Assembly: GCF_014651935.1 (NCBI RefSeq)
Contig: NZ_BMXV01000007.1
Coordinates: 62,001 to 126,000, forward strand
Origin: Marinobacter zhanjiangensis
Lineage (GTDB): Bacteria > Pseudomonadota > Gammaproteobacteria > Pseudomonadales > Oleiphilaceae
Reading direction: 5' to 3'
Length of the DNA stretch: 64,000 bases
Shown here one piece after another: positions 1 through 8,598 of this stretch. How positions within the stretch are numbered: position 1 is the stretch's first letter; each line of letters opens with the position of its first letter. The notes beneath the pieces are model-generated. The model did no database searches. It worked only from the letters and a program-made list of their open reading frames with translations, and was not told where the DNA came from. Both the position numbers and the translations under genes were made by a program.

Positions 1-1
1 C

Positions 2-382
2 GGAGAGATGTTTCTTCAGTCAAACTATACTTTTTTCGGAATTGAAGATACCTATGTATTTTCAATTGAGGCTGGCCTGTCCAATGTTTGGGGATTTTTG
101 GAGGTAGACTCAGATCGAAGCTTGGCGGTGAGTTGGAAGAATAATTTTATCAGTGACGGCTTGGAGCAGACATTTCATGATGATGGACATGATACTGGTT
201 ATTTTGACATAGTCTTCGAAAATCATATGACTCCTGCGGTGAGAGGCTCTGGGAGTTTTGGTTGGGAAGGAATAACGGTCGAGTTCGGTTTCGGTCGAGC
301 CACAGTTGTAGCCGAACCCTCGTCGCTACTCCTACTGATAGGGGGACTCTTTACACTCGTGGCAGCCAGAAGGCGGAGGTAA
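2..382 (+). CDS. PEP-CTERM sorting domain protein, 5' truncated by window edge
   Basis: Only the C-terminal part is present. The frame stays open to the left edge, and the first ATG (position 8) has no spaced ribosome binding site and no signal peptide after it, so the real start lies before the window. The visible ~125 residues end in a classic exosortase sorting signal: an AEPSS variant of the PEP motif, a hydrophobic stretch (LLLLIGGLFTLVA) and the basic tail ARRRR. Such proteins are exported, held in the inner membrane by this tail, and cut by an exosortase, here probably the one at 4787-6211. The body shows no family I recognise. It converges with the flippase gene. Confidence 0.75.
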   Translation, partial: GEMFLQSNYTFFGIEDTYVFSIEAGLSNVWGFLEVDSDRSLAVSWKNNFISDGLEQTFHDDGHDTGYFDIVFENHMTPAVRGSGSFGWEGITVEFGFGRATVVAEPSSLLLLIGGLFTLVAARRRR

Positions 383-405
383 GCTAACGGGAGTAAAGCT
401 CAAAT

Positions 406-456
406 AAGCGTCTGCGCATGTTGGAGAAACTTAACCTTTGGCTCTAGACGCTTTTT
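406..456 (+). terminator. Possible terminator after the first PEP-CTERM gene
   Basis: AAGCGTCT (406-413) and AGACGCTT (446-453) form an 8-bp perfect stem with a 32-nt loop, and the right arm runs into five T. The long loop makes it a weak intrinsic terminator. Confidence 0.35.
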
Positions 457-583
457 CCAAAGCCTTCTTCTTATACGCCAGGATCAAAGCGGTAGAGCGC
501 AAAGTGAAGTGCTTTCAATCAAAAGTCAATGCTGCACCCACTCGAGACAACGATCTGAACAACTACTCAATAATGCCCGAAGA

Positions 584-2062
584 CTAAGTGCGGTCGCCGT
601 CTTTGCGATTATAGGGGTGTTGACCGAGTGCTCGAGTCATTGATCTGAGTTGTCCCCACTCTTCACTGCGCCCCAGCATTAGGGCCGCCAGAATCACAAT
701 CAGTATTGCCGCAATCATCACGAACAGAAAGCCCCGTAGCAGAAATTCAGGCAGTATAGCCAATTCCCCGAACAGGGGGGCGGATACAACCCATGCTGCG
801 GCTAGGCTTGCTATCAGTGCAGGCGTGCACAGCCAGCATAGGCGAAGCAAGTTAAAGGGCGCCCAGCGGTTGAGTATTAGCAGTAGAGTCATCGTGGTCA
901 GTACCGCCAGCCAGCCTCTGGCCCAGGCCAGGGTGTCCAGGCCCGTCGTAGTGAACGGCAGGAGGACGCTGATGATGATGAGGGTCGTCACCATATCAAA
1001 CGTAAACAGCGCCTTTACTTTACCCAGTGCGATAACAGCGTTGCTGATCAGCTCGAAGAGGCAAAAAGTAAAGAAATACAGGCCGAAGGGCTGCAGAAGT
1101 GGGGCGTAGGTTTGCCAGCGGTCCCCCAGAAGCACGGTGATTATCAGTTCTGGATAGAGCATTATAAAGGTGGTAATGGGTATTAAAACGGTGATCATCA
1201 AGGCCAGACTGAGGCGCACCCTGTAAGCCAGGATGTTTGCATCCTGTTTGCCCTGGGCGATGGCCGCCAGCAATGGCTCGCTCATCGGCACGATGGCCGA
1301 AAGGGCCGGAAGAAGAGCGACTTCACGAACGAGGTTGTAACCACCGAGCTGGGTGGTGCCGAAGACTTTGGATACAAGGAGGTTGTCAATCTGTGCCCGC
1401 GTAAAGCCCACTACCCCGCGCATCAGAAGCCACTGAGAGAACCGCCATTGCGTGCGAACGTGCAAAAGTGACCAGGAGGGGCGATAGCTGTGTACCTGAT
1501 ACGAGCCTACGGCAAGGATAACGGCGGAAACCAGATTGCCTATAATGATGGCCCAGTGGCTGGGCTGGACAAAGGCAATAGTTATAATCGTGACAAAGGA
1601 CAGACCTTTTTGCCAAAGTGTCAGTTTGAACATCGGCCGATAGCTTATGTTACGGGCCAATAGCATCATGCCGGGAGTTTTAAGAGCCCGTATCGGCAGG
1701 GCGAGGGCGCCAATACTGAGGGCTGCCGTTAGTTCCGGCGTTTCGAAGTAGCCGGCCACAAGTGGCGCGATGGCGATAATCAGTAACGCCATGCCGGTCT
1801 TGATCGCCACATCCATGCTCCAGGCGGTATTCAGGTCGGCGTGTTCGATCTGATCTTTCTGGATGATGTATTGCTGGTTGCCGGTTTCCACGAGTACTTC
1901 GAAGAACTGCAGGGCAATTGTGACAAGGGCGACTATGCCAAAGTGTTCTGGAGTGAGAAGTCGGGCCAGGATCAGTGTACTGATAATGCCGAGGCCACGT
2001 TGAACCAATTGTAGGCTTAGCAGCAGGCCGGCGCTTTTGACGACTTTCAGACTGGCAGACAT
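584..2062 (-). CDS. Polysaccharide flippase, Wzx/MviN-like (lipopolysaccharide biosynthesis protein)
   Basis: A 492-residue polytopic membrane protein with about 12-14 hydrophobic segments and short charged loops. The N-terminus (SLQLVQRGLGIISTLILARL, then a TPEHFG-type turn near residue 37) matches the Wzx/PST oligosaccharide translocase pattern in the MOP superfamily. By family knowledge it would flip undecaprenyl-linked exopolysaccharide units across the inner membrane. The nearby exosortase, PEP-CTERM and PrsT genes support a role in exopolysaccharide export, since exosortase systems normally accompany such clusters. No glycosyltransferase, polymerase or Wza/Wzc gene is inside the window. 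The substrate cannot be read from sequence. Confidence 0.82.
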   Translation of the reverse strand: MSASLKVVKSAGLLLSLQLVQRGLGIISTLILARLLTPEHFGIVALVTIALQFFEVLVETGNQQYIIQKDQIEHADLNTAWSMDVAIKTGMALLIIAIAPLVAGYFETPELTAALSIGALALPIRALKTPGMMLLARNISYRPMFKLTLWQKGLSFVTIITIAFVQPSHWAIIIGNLVSAVILAVGSYQVHSYRPSWSLLHVRTQWRFSQWLLMRGVVGFTRAQIDNLLVSKVFGTTQLGGYNLVREVALLPALSAIVPMSEPLLAAIAQGKQDANILAYRVRLSLALMITVLIPITTFIMLYPELIITVLLGDRWQTYAPLLQPFGLYFFTFCLFELISNAVIALGKVKALFTFDMVTTLIIISVLLPFTTTGLDTLAWARGWLAVLTTMTLLLILNRWAPFNLLRLCWLCTPALIASLAAAWVVSAPLFGELAILPEFLLRGFLFVMIAAILIVILAALMLGRSEEWGQLRSMTRALGQHPYNRKDGDRT

Positions 2063-2442
2063 GTTAGGCTAGCGGTCACGAATTTTTCGATGCATTGTTG
2101 CTCGGTTTCAGGTTTGGCCTGCAGGATATTTTCACGCGTTCAGGGCCTGCGGGCAGAACAGATCGCTGTTACCGCCCCTGCTCGATAAGAGTACCAGCAC
2201 GACGAGTATCACACCACTTGGCCCTGATGGCACTCATGTGCTGGGTGCCATTAAAGATTTTTTTGATTAGAAAATGTGATCCTTTTCAAGGATATCATAG
2301 CCCCACTGCGCGGCCGTGCGGGTCCGACTTGGGCGGAGCGATCATTGCTGGTGAAGGGGCCCGTATACTGTTACCCACTGGGAACGTGAAAGCCAGCGTC
2401 AAATCATGATGCCTGGCAGCCCTTGCCAGACTGCCATGATCC
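2063..2442. other. Intergenic region, no gene seen
   Basis: A 380-bp gap between two minus-strand genes that should hold the flippase promoter. The short reading frames on both strands have no ribosome binding site or recognisable product. A hairpin (TGGCAG and CTGCCA arms, about 2,413-2,436) lies just after the lipoprotein gene but has no T-run. No convincing promoter was identified. Confidence 0.4.
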
Positions 2443-4401
2443 TCATGGAATCGAGTGCTCAATAGGTGCGGATAATTCGCTCTCAAGCCCGTTGATGTCG
2501 ATCACTCGAATTGAGAAGTACCAGGTGCCCGATTCCAGGCCGCTGATCTCAGCACTGGTGGCGTCGCCCGCTGCGGTTATGCTCTGTCCGAGATTAGTCT
2601 GTTCTTGGCCGTAGACGATTTCGTAATGATCAATCGCACTGAGAGACATGGAGCTACCGTCGGTCCGGGTCAGGGGTGCGGTCCAGGATAGTGTCACTTC
2701 ACCGGGGGATGTAGTATCTGGAGCTGGTTCAGGCTCTGTGGTGGCTGGAGGTTCACTTTGGCCGGTTGTCGGCTCTAACGTCCACGGATCAAGTGCATCC
2801 CGGTAGGCTTCAAGATTCGTTACGCCGCTGTCATTGGATATGTCGCTGGCGTCATTAATCCAGGGGTTAAGGCCGTGGGCCAATTCCCAGGTATCAGGAA
2901 TACCATCACCATCAGTGTCCTGATTGCTGACAGTCGTGGGATCTGGCGCTGTAACGGTTTCGCTGGTGTTTAATGCTTCGCCGCTGTTGAGGTCGGTAAT
3001 GGTCAGTCCGGCTTCGGCGCCATAGCCCGCCTGATAGTATTCCATGGTTATCGAGATGGCTTCCTGGGCCTGCAATCCGAGGGTATGGCTATAGGCTGTC
3101 GCGGCCTGATTCTTCCATTCATCAATGACCAGATTGCCGTCGAGATGAAGCCTCACACCGTCATCGGTCAGTGTCGTAAACTCATACTGCTGAACTCCGC
3201 TAGAGTGGGGCGGAGTGAACACCCCGCTCCAGCGAACGCTGAAGTTGTCTTGCCCCAATTCAGCTATTGGCCCATCGCTGCTCCAGTTAAAGTCGATCGC
3301 CTGATCCTGACGAATCCGTTCAAAACGATCGAAATTTCTGCCGGTAAAATATTGACCGAGAAAGCCGGACACCTGGGGCGCACTTGTAACGGGGACACTA
3401 CTGGCGTCAGCCAGGTCGGTGCCTGCACGATGCTCCTCCAGGTTGGTAGCTCCGTCGCCATCCAGATCTTCATTAGCATCTTCAGGGTTGAGCGGGTTGA
3501 GCTCATTGGCAAACTCGACCCCATCCGGAATGCCGTCTCCATCAGTGTCCGGATTGTTTGGGTCGGTTCCGAGCCAGAATTCATCAAGGGCGTTCAGGAT
3601 GTCACCGTCAGCGTCGGACGTGGCATCTGTAGGATCGTTGGGATCCAGGCCATGGAAGGTCTCCCAGTTATCGTAGAGGCCGTCCCGGTCTTGATCGAGA
3701 GGCGGATAACTGGAGTCGAAAGCGAGAGCCTGCGTGCCATCAAAGAAACCGATCCTGTAGCCTCTGGAGTATGCTGTCTCTGCCTCCTCCTGGTCATAGG
3801 GAGATTGGCCCAGGGACGCGATCGAGTCTGCGCCGATCAGCTGTCGGGAAAAGCCGGGGCCTTCCCAGGCAACGCTGAAATGATCACCTCCATCAAGTTC
3901 CTTGTGCCGAATCTCAAAGTAGTACCGGTTTTCTCCCGTCAACTCGATGGTTCCCGATGCCTGTGAACTATACTTGCTGTAATCGTTAGGCGAAGTCCAT
4001 CCTGGCACGGACCCGATCATTTGGATATTGTCCGGGTTCTCATCTGTACTGAGCCAGAATTGGGCATTGTTGTCTCCGGCAACAAAAAAGCGATAGATAC
4101 CGTCGCTGGGTGGAATTATGAAGCCCCGGACCAGTGAGCCGTAGTAATCAGCCCGGTTTTGTGGGCTTCTCAGCTCGTTCAGGCTCACCACTTCATCCGG
4201 ATTGTCGGGGTAGGCATCGAGGCTGGTCACGCTACTGATGCCGCCATCGCCCAGGTTGTCCCAGTATCTGGCTTCGACCACGCCGGTTTCACTGATCTGG
4301 GGGAGCGATGCTGTGGGGGGCATTTTATCGGCTTGCCATGTCTGACAGCCGCTAACGACGGTAACAATAGAGACAAGCAACAGAAGGTTTCTGACCGCCA
4401 T
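2443..4401 (-). CDS. Multidomain surface lipoprotein: PA14, calcium-type repeats, PA14, fibronectin III
   Basis: A 652-residue protein with a lipoprotein signal peptide and lipobox VSGC (acylated Cys near residue 19). Domains in order: a PA14-like region (about 35-185, with SDGIYRFFVAGDNNAQFWLS); thrombospondin type-3-like repeats rich in DxDGD (about 235-335, including DTDGDGIPDG); a second PA14 domain (about 345-480, with YEFTTLTDDGVRLHLDG); one more Asp-rich repeat (about 495-545); a Pro/Thr/Glu linker; and a fibronectin III domain (about 565-650). PA14 often binds carbohydrate and the Asp repeats bind calcium, so I infer an envelope protein contacting the exopolysaccharide or the sorted PEP-CTERM proteins. 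It has no PEP-CTERM tail of its own, and no catalytic domain is visible. Confidence 0.8.
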   Translation of the reverse strand: MAVRNLLLLVSIVTVVSGCQTWQADKMPPTASLPQISETGVVEARYWDNLGDGGISSVTSLDAYPDNPDEVVSLNELRSPQNRADYYGSLVRGFIIPPSDGIYRFFVAGDNNAQFWLSTDENPDNIQMIGSVPGWTSPNDYSKYSSQASGTIELTGENRYYFEIRHKELDGGDHFSVAWEGPGFSRQLIGADSIASLGQSPYDQEEAETAYSRGYRIGFFDGTQALAFDSSYPPLDQDRDGLYDNWETFHGLDPNDPTDATSDADGDILNALDEFWLGTDPNNPDTDGDGIPDGVEFANELNPLNPEDANEDLDGDGATNLEEHRAGTDLADASSVPVTSAPQVSGFLGQYFTGRNFDRFERIRQDQAIDFNWSSDGPIAELGQDNFSVRWSGVFTPPHSSGVQQYEFTTLTDDGVRLHLDGNLVIDEWKNQAATAYSHTLGLQAQEAISITMEYYQAGYGAEAGLTITDLNSGEALNTSETVTAPDPTTVSNQDTDGDGIPDTWELAHGLNPWINDASDISNDSGVTNLEAYRDALDPWTLEPTTGQSEPPATTEPEPAPDTTSPGEVTLSWTAPLTRTDGSSMSLSAIDHYEIVYGQEQTNLGQSITAAGDATSAEISGLESGTWYFSIRVIDINGLESELSAPIEHSIP

Positions 4402-4786
4402 AAATTCACCCGGTAGGTTATTTAATATAAATCTTGTATCAAGTATCGGTTGAGGCTGCCTATTCCGCCAGTTCGCTGTTGTACTGTTTTCGAATGGTAT
4501 CCAGTTGGTTATTCGATAAAGTGATTCACGATGTGTAGCTTAAATATATGACCGGCAAATTGGATATATATGGCCGCGCCGTTCAAAGTCAATAATCAGA
4601 TATCATCACTACACAATAATTCAAACAGAACGGGCAAGCTGTTGGACGACTCAGGATACGCCTGTCAGGGAAGAAGCCGAGTCAGTCATCAGAGATACCA
4701 TCTCTGTGTGCATGTCTGCCATATCGATGCGAAAGACGAGCCAGCAGCAGTCCGGCGCTTTTCAGTACCTTGAGGCTGCCCACATT
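4402..4786. other. Intergenic region, no gene seen
   Basis: A 385-bp gap, AT-rich next to the lipoprotein gene (about 4,405-4,440 and 4,520-4,620), which fits a minus-strand promoter region. I found no clean -35/-10 pair, no sigma-54 element and no supported reading frame. Confidence 0.4.
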
Positions 4787-6211
4787 TCAGTCCGGTGACT
4801 CCAGGGTGGTGGTGTTCAGCAGGTTCTGAACCCTCTCCACAGCGCTGTCGCAGTTGCGGGGGCTGCAGGGGCTTTGGGCGGTGACCAGTGCGAAGCGGTT
4901 CTCGCCGGCCAGGGTGGCCGGGATCTGGAGCAGCTTGGCCGAGCGATAGCGGTCGGTGACGTAAGTGCCGACATGGTAGCGCTCCCCTACCGCCACCTGT
5001 CGTCGACCGAGCAGGTTCTGATAAATGCGGACTCCACTGTCAGCGCGCTGCTCAGTGAGGAACCATTGCCCGCCGTCCACTCTTGGCGGCAGATAGGGGA
5101 CAAGCTTTTGGTCACGGTCTGTTTTCAGTGCCTGGGCGACCGATACCCAGCCACCCGGCCCGGCACGCCATACCTGATGGTCAAGGGTTTCCGGCAGTGC
5201 CAGGGTGACCGGCAGCTGCTCTGCTCGGGCAGGTGACGCCTGGGTTAGTGACACGGACCACAGCCCCGGACTTCCCATACGGGAGTGGGCCAGGGTGATA
5301 CCCACCGGGCCCAGCAGGAAGGCTGCGATGACAATGGCAAGGCTCCCCTTGCCGGCGAGCCTTGGTGGCTGCCCCTCCAGCGGGCCCTGGCGTCGCCTTA
5401 CCGGTGCCAGCAGCATCACCGGGATGATGAAGGCAGCGTAGATCAGCCAGCCGAAGGTTTCATGGTTTTCTACCAGGCTGCTTTCCATATTCGACTGGTA
5501 GGCAATGACCACCAGGGCGGTGATGCGGACCCAGTTGACCACAAGGGCCACGGCGGCGCCGATTGCAATGGCAGCGACCCAGCCTTTCCAGCGAAAATCG
5601 TTGAGGATGGCGGTGAGCATGGCCAGCAGGATGGAGATGGCAAAATAGCGGATGCCCGAACAACCATCGGCAATCACCAGCCGGCCATAGGGCAGTGAAA
5701 TATAGGCGCCCTCGATCAGGGCGGTAATGCCAAGGGCGGATACGGCCTTGGTAACCACGGTGGTTGCCAGCGCGACCAGTAGCGGGACAATGTCTGACCA
5801 GACGGGTAATGAAAGGCTGAAAAGCAGTACATAGGGCAGAAAGCGAAGGGCAGGCCCGAACCCCATCAGGGCCCACGATAGGGTGAGCAGTCCGGCCGGC
5901 AGCATAAGATAGGTCAGCGTGTCGATGCGCACCAGTTCCAGCAGTGCCCAGACTGCCACGACGATAAACAGGGCAATAGTACCGACAATCGAGTAACCGG
6001 TGGGCGGTCGTGTGGACTGGCGGGGCGGGTGGGCCAGCAGCAAACCGATAAAGATCAGGAAGGTTGGCAGGCCGTGTGCCAGCACCTGTTCCCATTTCAG
6101 CCACTCACCAATCAGCCGGATCCAGGTGGGCCAGAACAGCACAAGGCCGATAGCCGTGACGATCAGGTAGGGTATTGAGTGGGGTAACTGATCCAGCGTC
6201 TTCCGTAACAT
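4787..6211 (-). CDS. Exosortase with fused C-terminal EpsI domain
   Basis: 474 residues: about eight membrane segments (1-270) then a soluble periplasmic EpsI-type domain (about 290-474). The exosortase catalytic triad is visible: Cys184 in ADGCSGIRYF, Arg229 in NWVRITALVV and His250 in VENHETFGWL. By family knowledge it is a transpeptidase-like protease that recognises PEP-CTERM tails, cuts near the PEP motif and probably transfers the protein to a surface anchor. Substrates are encoded at 2-382, 6474-7076 and 7465-8229. The fused EpsI domain and the neighbouring PrsT favour the XrtA type, but I could not settle the subtype, so no symbol is given. Confidence 0.9.
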   Translation of the reverse strand: MLRKTLDQLPHSIPYLIVTAIGLVLFWPTWIRLIGEWLKWEQVLAHGLPTFLIFIGLLLAHPPRQSTRPPTGYSIVGTIALFIVVAVWALLELVRIDTLTYLMLPAGLLTLSWALMGFGPALRFLPYVLLFSLSLPVWSDIVPLLVALATTVVTKAVSALGITALIEGAYISLPYGRLVIADGCSGIRYFAISILLAMLTAILNDFRWKGWVAAIAIGAAVALVVNWVRITALVVIAYQSNMESSLVENHETFGWLIYAAFIIPVMLLAPVRRRQGPLEGQPPRLAGKGSLAIVIAAFLLGPVGITLAHSRMGSPGLWSVSLTQASPARAEQLPVTLALPETLDHQVWRAGPGGWVSVAQALKTDRDQKLVPYLPPRVDGGQWFLTEQRADSGVRIYQNLLGRRQVAVGERYHVGTYVTDRYRSAKLLQIPATLAGENRFALVTAQSPCSPRNCDSAVERVQNLLNTTTLESPD

Positions 6212-6421
6212 GGTTTACTCAACTGCGTTTCGGGATGGTGTTGCTCCAGGCCCTTGCTGCCAGCTCTTCACGCGACAATTCAGGCTACCTTACTGTATCC
6301 GAAAAATGACCGCCATGCTGTCGAATTTGTGGTGGTTGGGGGGGCAGTTGTCTGCTCTGACGATGACATTGAATTGTATGCTGTCTATAGACGTCAATAA
6401 ACCTGACAGTCTGGCAAAAAA

Positions 6422-6447
6422 GAAAGCCGGGTACTAACCCGGCTTTG
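6422..6447 (-). terminator. Intrinsic terminator of the PEP-CTERM gene at 6474-7076
   Basis: AAAGCCGGG (6423-6431) and CCCGGCTTT (6438-6446) form a perfect 9-bp stem with a 6-nt loop. Read on the minus strand it is followed by TCTTTTTT, giving a good rho-independent terminator right after the gene. Confidence 0.85.
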
Positions 6448-6473
6448 CTGCTACACCTGAACCACCGAAATGG

Positions 6474-7076
6474 TCAGACTAAGGCTTTGTAACGACGGGC
6501 TGCGCCGAGGCCGAGGAGGCCAAGGCTCAGCAGGGCCAGGGTGCCGGGCTCTGGGACGACCGAGACGTTGTCCAGAATGATGCCGATATTATCGCCGCCA
6601 TTATGATTGAAACTGATATAGCTGGTGGTTTCCTCCATCACCGTAAAGCTACGGCTGATGGTTTGCCAGGGGGCGTCTGCTGACAACTCGAATGTTTCAG
6701 TCAGGAATCCACCAAGCATCACCTCCATTGAATCATCGGCGCCGCCGCGTTGATTGCCGGCAATATCAAAGAGCAGTCCATAGGTACCCGCTGCCAGCGT
6801 GAAAACATCGCTGGTCAGAGTGCCTGCGTTTCCTGTGGAGCCATCCATGTCAACGCATTTCCCCGTGTCACCGGAGCAGCCGATGCCGTAATCATTGTGG
6901 TTGATAAGGTCTACAGTGCCGTCGGTAACGTCCCAGTTGGAGAAGCCCGTATAGTTCAGCGTTGACCCACCGGAATCACCTTCGGAGTCAAAATCATCCT
7001 GAAAGATGGCGGTTGCTTGAGCACCGGCTGTATACATCAAGCTTAAGATGATGGCTGTGAAAAGTGTCAGTTTCAT
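6474..7076 (-). CDS. PEP-CTERM sorting domain protein with beta-sandwich body
   Basis: 200 residues: a signal peptide (1-22, cleaved after AQA), a body rich in Gly, Asp, Ser and Thr that reads as a jelly-roll or carbohydrate-binding-like fold (GDNIGIILDNVSV near the end resembles the closing strand of such domains), and the sorting tail VPEPGTLALLSLGLLGLG followed by AARR. It is a predicted substrate of the adjacent exosortase. Two cysteines (GCSGDTGKC) may form a disulfide. It is transcribed alone from a sigma-54-type promoter at 7117-7132 and ends in its own terminator, so its expression is probably separate from the exosortase gene. Confidence 0.88.
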   Translation of the reverse strand: MKLTLFTAIILSLMYTAGAQATAIFQDDFDSEGDSGGSTLNYTGFSNWDVTDGTVDLINHNDYGIGCSGDTGKCVDMDGSTGNAGTLTSDVFTLAAGTYGLLFDIAGNQRGGADDSMEVMLGGFLTETFELSADAPWQTISRSFTVMEETTSYISFNHNGGDNIGIILDNVSVVPEPGTLALLSLGLLGLGAARRYKALV

Positions 7077-7116
7077 AGTGTTGTCCCGTCGTGGTTTTGG
7101 AATTCGACTTATCCCA

Positions 7117-7132
7117 AGCAGGAAAAGTGCCA
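7117..7132 (-). promoter_or_regulatory. Sigma-54-type promoter of the PEP-CTERM gene at 6474-7076
   Basis: On the minus strand the sequence is TGGCACTTTTCCTGCT. It matches the -24/-12 consensus (TGGCAC, five bases, TTGC) with invariant GG and GC at the right spacing and one mismatch. Predicted transcription starts about 12 bases further on, leaving a leader of roughly 30 nt. Exosortase loci are known to use RpoN with the PrsK/PrsR two-component pair; neither gene is in this window. Confidence 0.7.
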
Positions 7133-7404
7133 GTACGATAACCTTATGAAATTAAAGTGAAAGTAATGCTGGTCAGGAATTTTATGTAAATTAAGTCGAC
7201 ATGTTTTGGTTGGTCGAATCTTTCTTTACGCCATTCTTCTGAATCGAAAAAGGTGACTGACGCTGAAATACCAAAAGAGGAAGCTTGCCAGGTGATAGTC
7301 AGGAACCAGTGTGTCGAGACCGGGTGACCGTGGAGTTTGTTGAGGGTCTGTCGGCGCTCGCAATCCCTGGGTGGCAGGTGGTGGGCTGCTAATAGTCAGA
7401 CAAA

Positions 7405-7433
7405 GAAAAGCCGGGCTTCACGCCCGGCTTTTC
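7405..7433 (-). terminator. Intrinsic terminator of the PEP-CTERM gene at 7465-8229
   Basis: AAAAGCCGGGC (7406-7416) and GCCCGGCTTTT (7422-7432) form a perfect 11-bp stem with a 5-nt loop. Read on the minus strand it ends in TTTTCTTTG. The stem core matches that of the terminator at 6422-6447. Confidence 0.85.
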
Positions 7434-7464
7434 AATGCCTTATACCAACCCGAATGGGCTGAAA

Positions 7465-8229
7465 TCAGGCAGCGCGACGACGTGCCGCACCAAGGCCAAG
7501 GATGCCAAGTCCCAGCAGCGCCAGTGTGCCGGGCTCGGGTACGGGTGAGACTGACTCTACCATGACCACCAGGTCATTAAAGTCCTGATCGGAATCGGCG
7601 TAGAGAAGGTCTTCCCAGGCCAGAATGTACTCATTGGCCGTCCATTCACCGCCAGAGAAACCATCAATTGTGACGTCATCACCAGTGCCCTGATAAGCAA
7701 CCATCTGGTCAGACCCATCAGTATTCAGGCTACTGTCTGAATAGAAGGTCGGACCGTTTGCGGTTCCGAGATAATAGCCGAACTGTTTAGTGTTAAAAGT
7801 ACCGGTATTGTAGACGCCAGCACCCAAGGCCTGAACGTCGAAGGAACCAGAACCATCGTCCAGCATTGACAAGGTCACTGAGCTTTGGAAACCATTTCCG
7901 CTGGAAGCAGGCCCAGAAAACAACTCGAGGTAGTTGTTGGAGTTGGAGCGATCATAAACACCAAAGGTGTTGATGTTCTCGTTGCCAGCTATTTCGATTA
8001 CAAAGGTGGCGACACTGCCACCACTGGCAGTGATATTCCAGTAGCTGTCCAGGCCGTCACCAAGGTGATCGTTGTAGACATTGACGGAAGAAGATCCGCT
8101 GTCGGTAATGCCATCCAGAACAGACTGCAGGTTCACTCCGTCGTCGCTGGTGGAGCTGACCAGTGATGCCTGCGCAGAAAAGGCTGCGACAGACAAGCCA
8201 GCCAATAAGGCGAGTGATTTGGTTTTCAT
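7465..8229 (-). CDS. PEP-CTERM protein with DUF4114 domain
   Basis: 254 residues from the ATG at 8229, chosen because GGAG lies 7 bases upstream and a clean signal peptide follows (MKTKSLALLAGLSVAAFSAQA); a longer in-frame start at 8316 only adds non-signal sequence. The late body has the DUF4114 signature: EYILAWEDL, then DSDQDFNDLVVMVE. The C-terminus is VPEPGTLALLGLGILGLG plus AARRRAA, the exosortase sorting signal. DUF4114 domains occur in secreted, often calcium-associated surface proteins. It has a sigma-54-type promoter at 8372-8387 and its own terminator. Confidence 0.9.
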   Translation of the reverse strand: MKTKSLALLAGLSVAAFSAQASLVSSTSDDGVNLQSVLDGITDSGSSSVNVYNDHLGDGLDSYWNITASGGSVATFVIEIAGNENINTFGVYDRSNSNNYLELFSGPASSGNGFQSSVTLSMLDDGSGSFDVQALGAGVYNTGTFNTKQFGYYLGTANGPTFYSDSSLNTDGSDQMVAYQGTGDDVTIDGFSGGEWTANEYILAWEDLLYADSDQDFNDLVVMVESVSPVPEPGTLALLGLGILGLGAARRRAA

Positions 8230-8371
8230 GGTAATTCTCCGGTTGTTTTGCTCTAAGTCCATGTAGTGCTCATGCAACCAGGCTGTCTCGGGGAGATCCT
8301 TGGCTTTCCGTCCCATTCTCGCGAATGGTTTGGCATTTGACCGGGCGACAATCCCGGGTTGGTTATTAATA

Positions 8372-8387
8372 TGCCATTATCATGCCA
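8372..8387 (-). promoter_or_regulatory. Sigma-54-type promoter of the DUF4114 PEP-CTERM gene
   Basis: On the minus strand the sequence is TGGCATGATAATGGCA. GG at -24 and GC at -12 are correctly spaced; the -12 box is TGGC instead of TTGC. The leader to the ATG at 8229 would be about 130 nt. It is weaker than the element at 7117-7132, but the two support each other because they precede genes of the same class. Confidence 0.55.
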
Positions 8388-8598
8388 GTATATTTAATGC
8401 TTTTAAAACAGTAACTTAGGTGTTCGCGCTTTAGGAGGTGTAAATAAATTCGACAGCTCATGAGAGGCCTCATGTTTGGCGGAGGAGGTGGTCGCTATGG
8501 GCCTATCGATTGAACTGATGAAGGTGTCGCGGGATGGTGGTGTTGAGAAAGGTATAGCGGGTGTCAAAGATGTCGACACCCGCTTACACCTAGGGAGG

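Noticed and set aside
8..382. The ATG at 8 as a true start
   Set aside because: No spaced ribosome binding site, no signal peptide, and the frame is open to the window edge, so the gene is 5' truncated.
4570..4773. A 67-codon open frame in the gap before the exosortase gene end
   Set aside because: No ribosome binding site, hydrophobic pattern or recognisable composition.
8230..8316. Longer start for the DUF4114 PEP-CTERM protein
   Set aside because: The extra 29 residues precede a perfect signal peptide with its own GGAG site at 8229.
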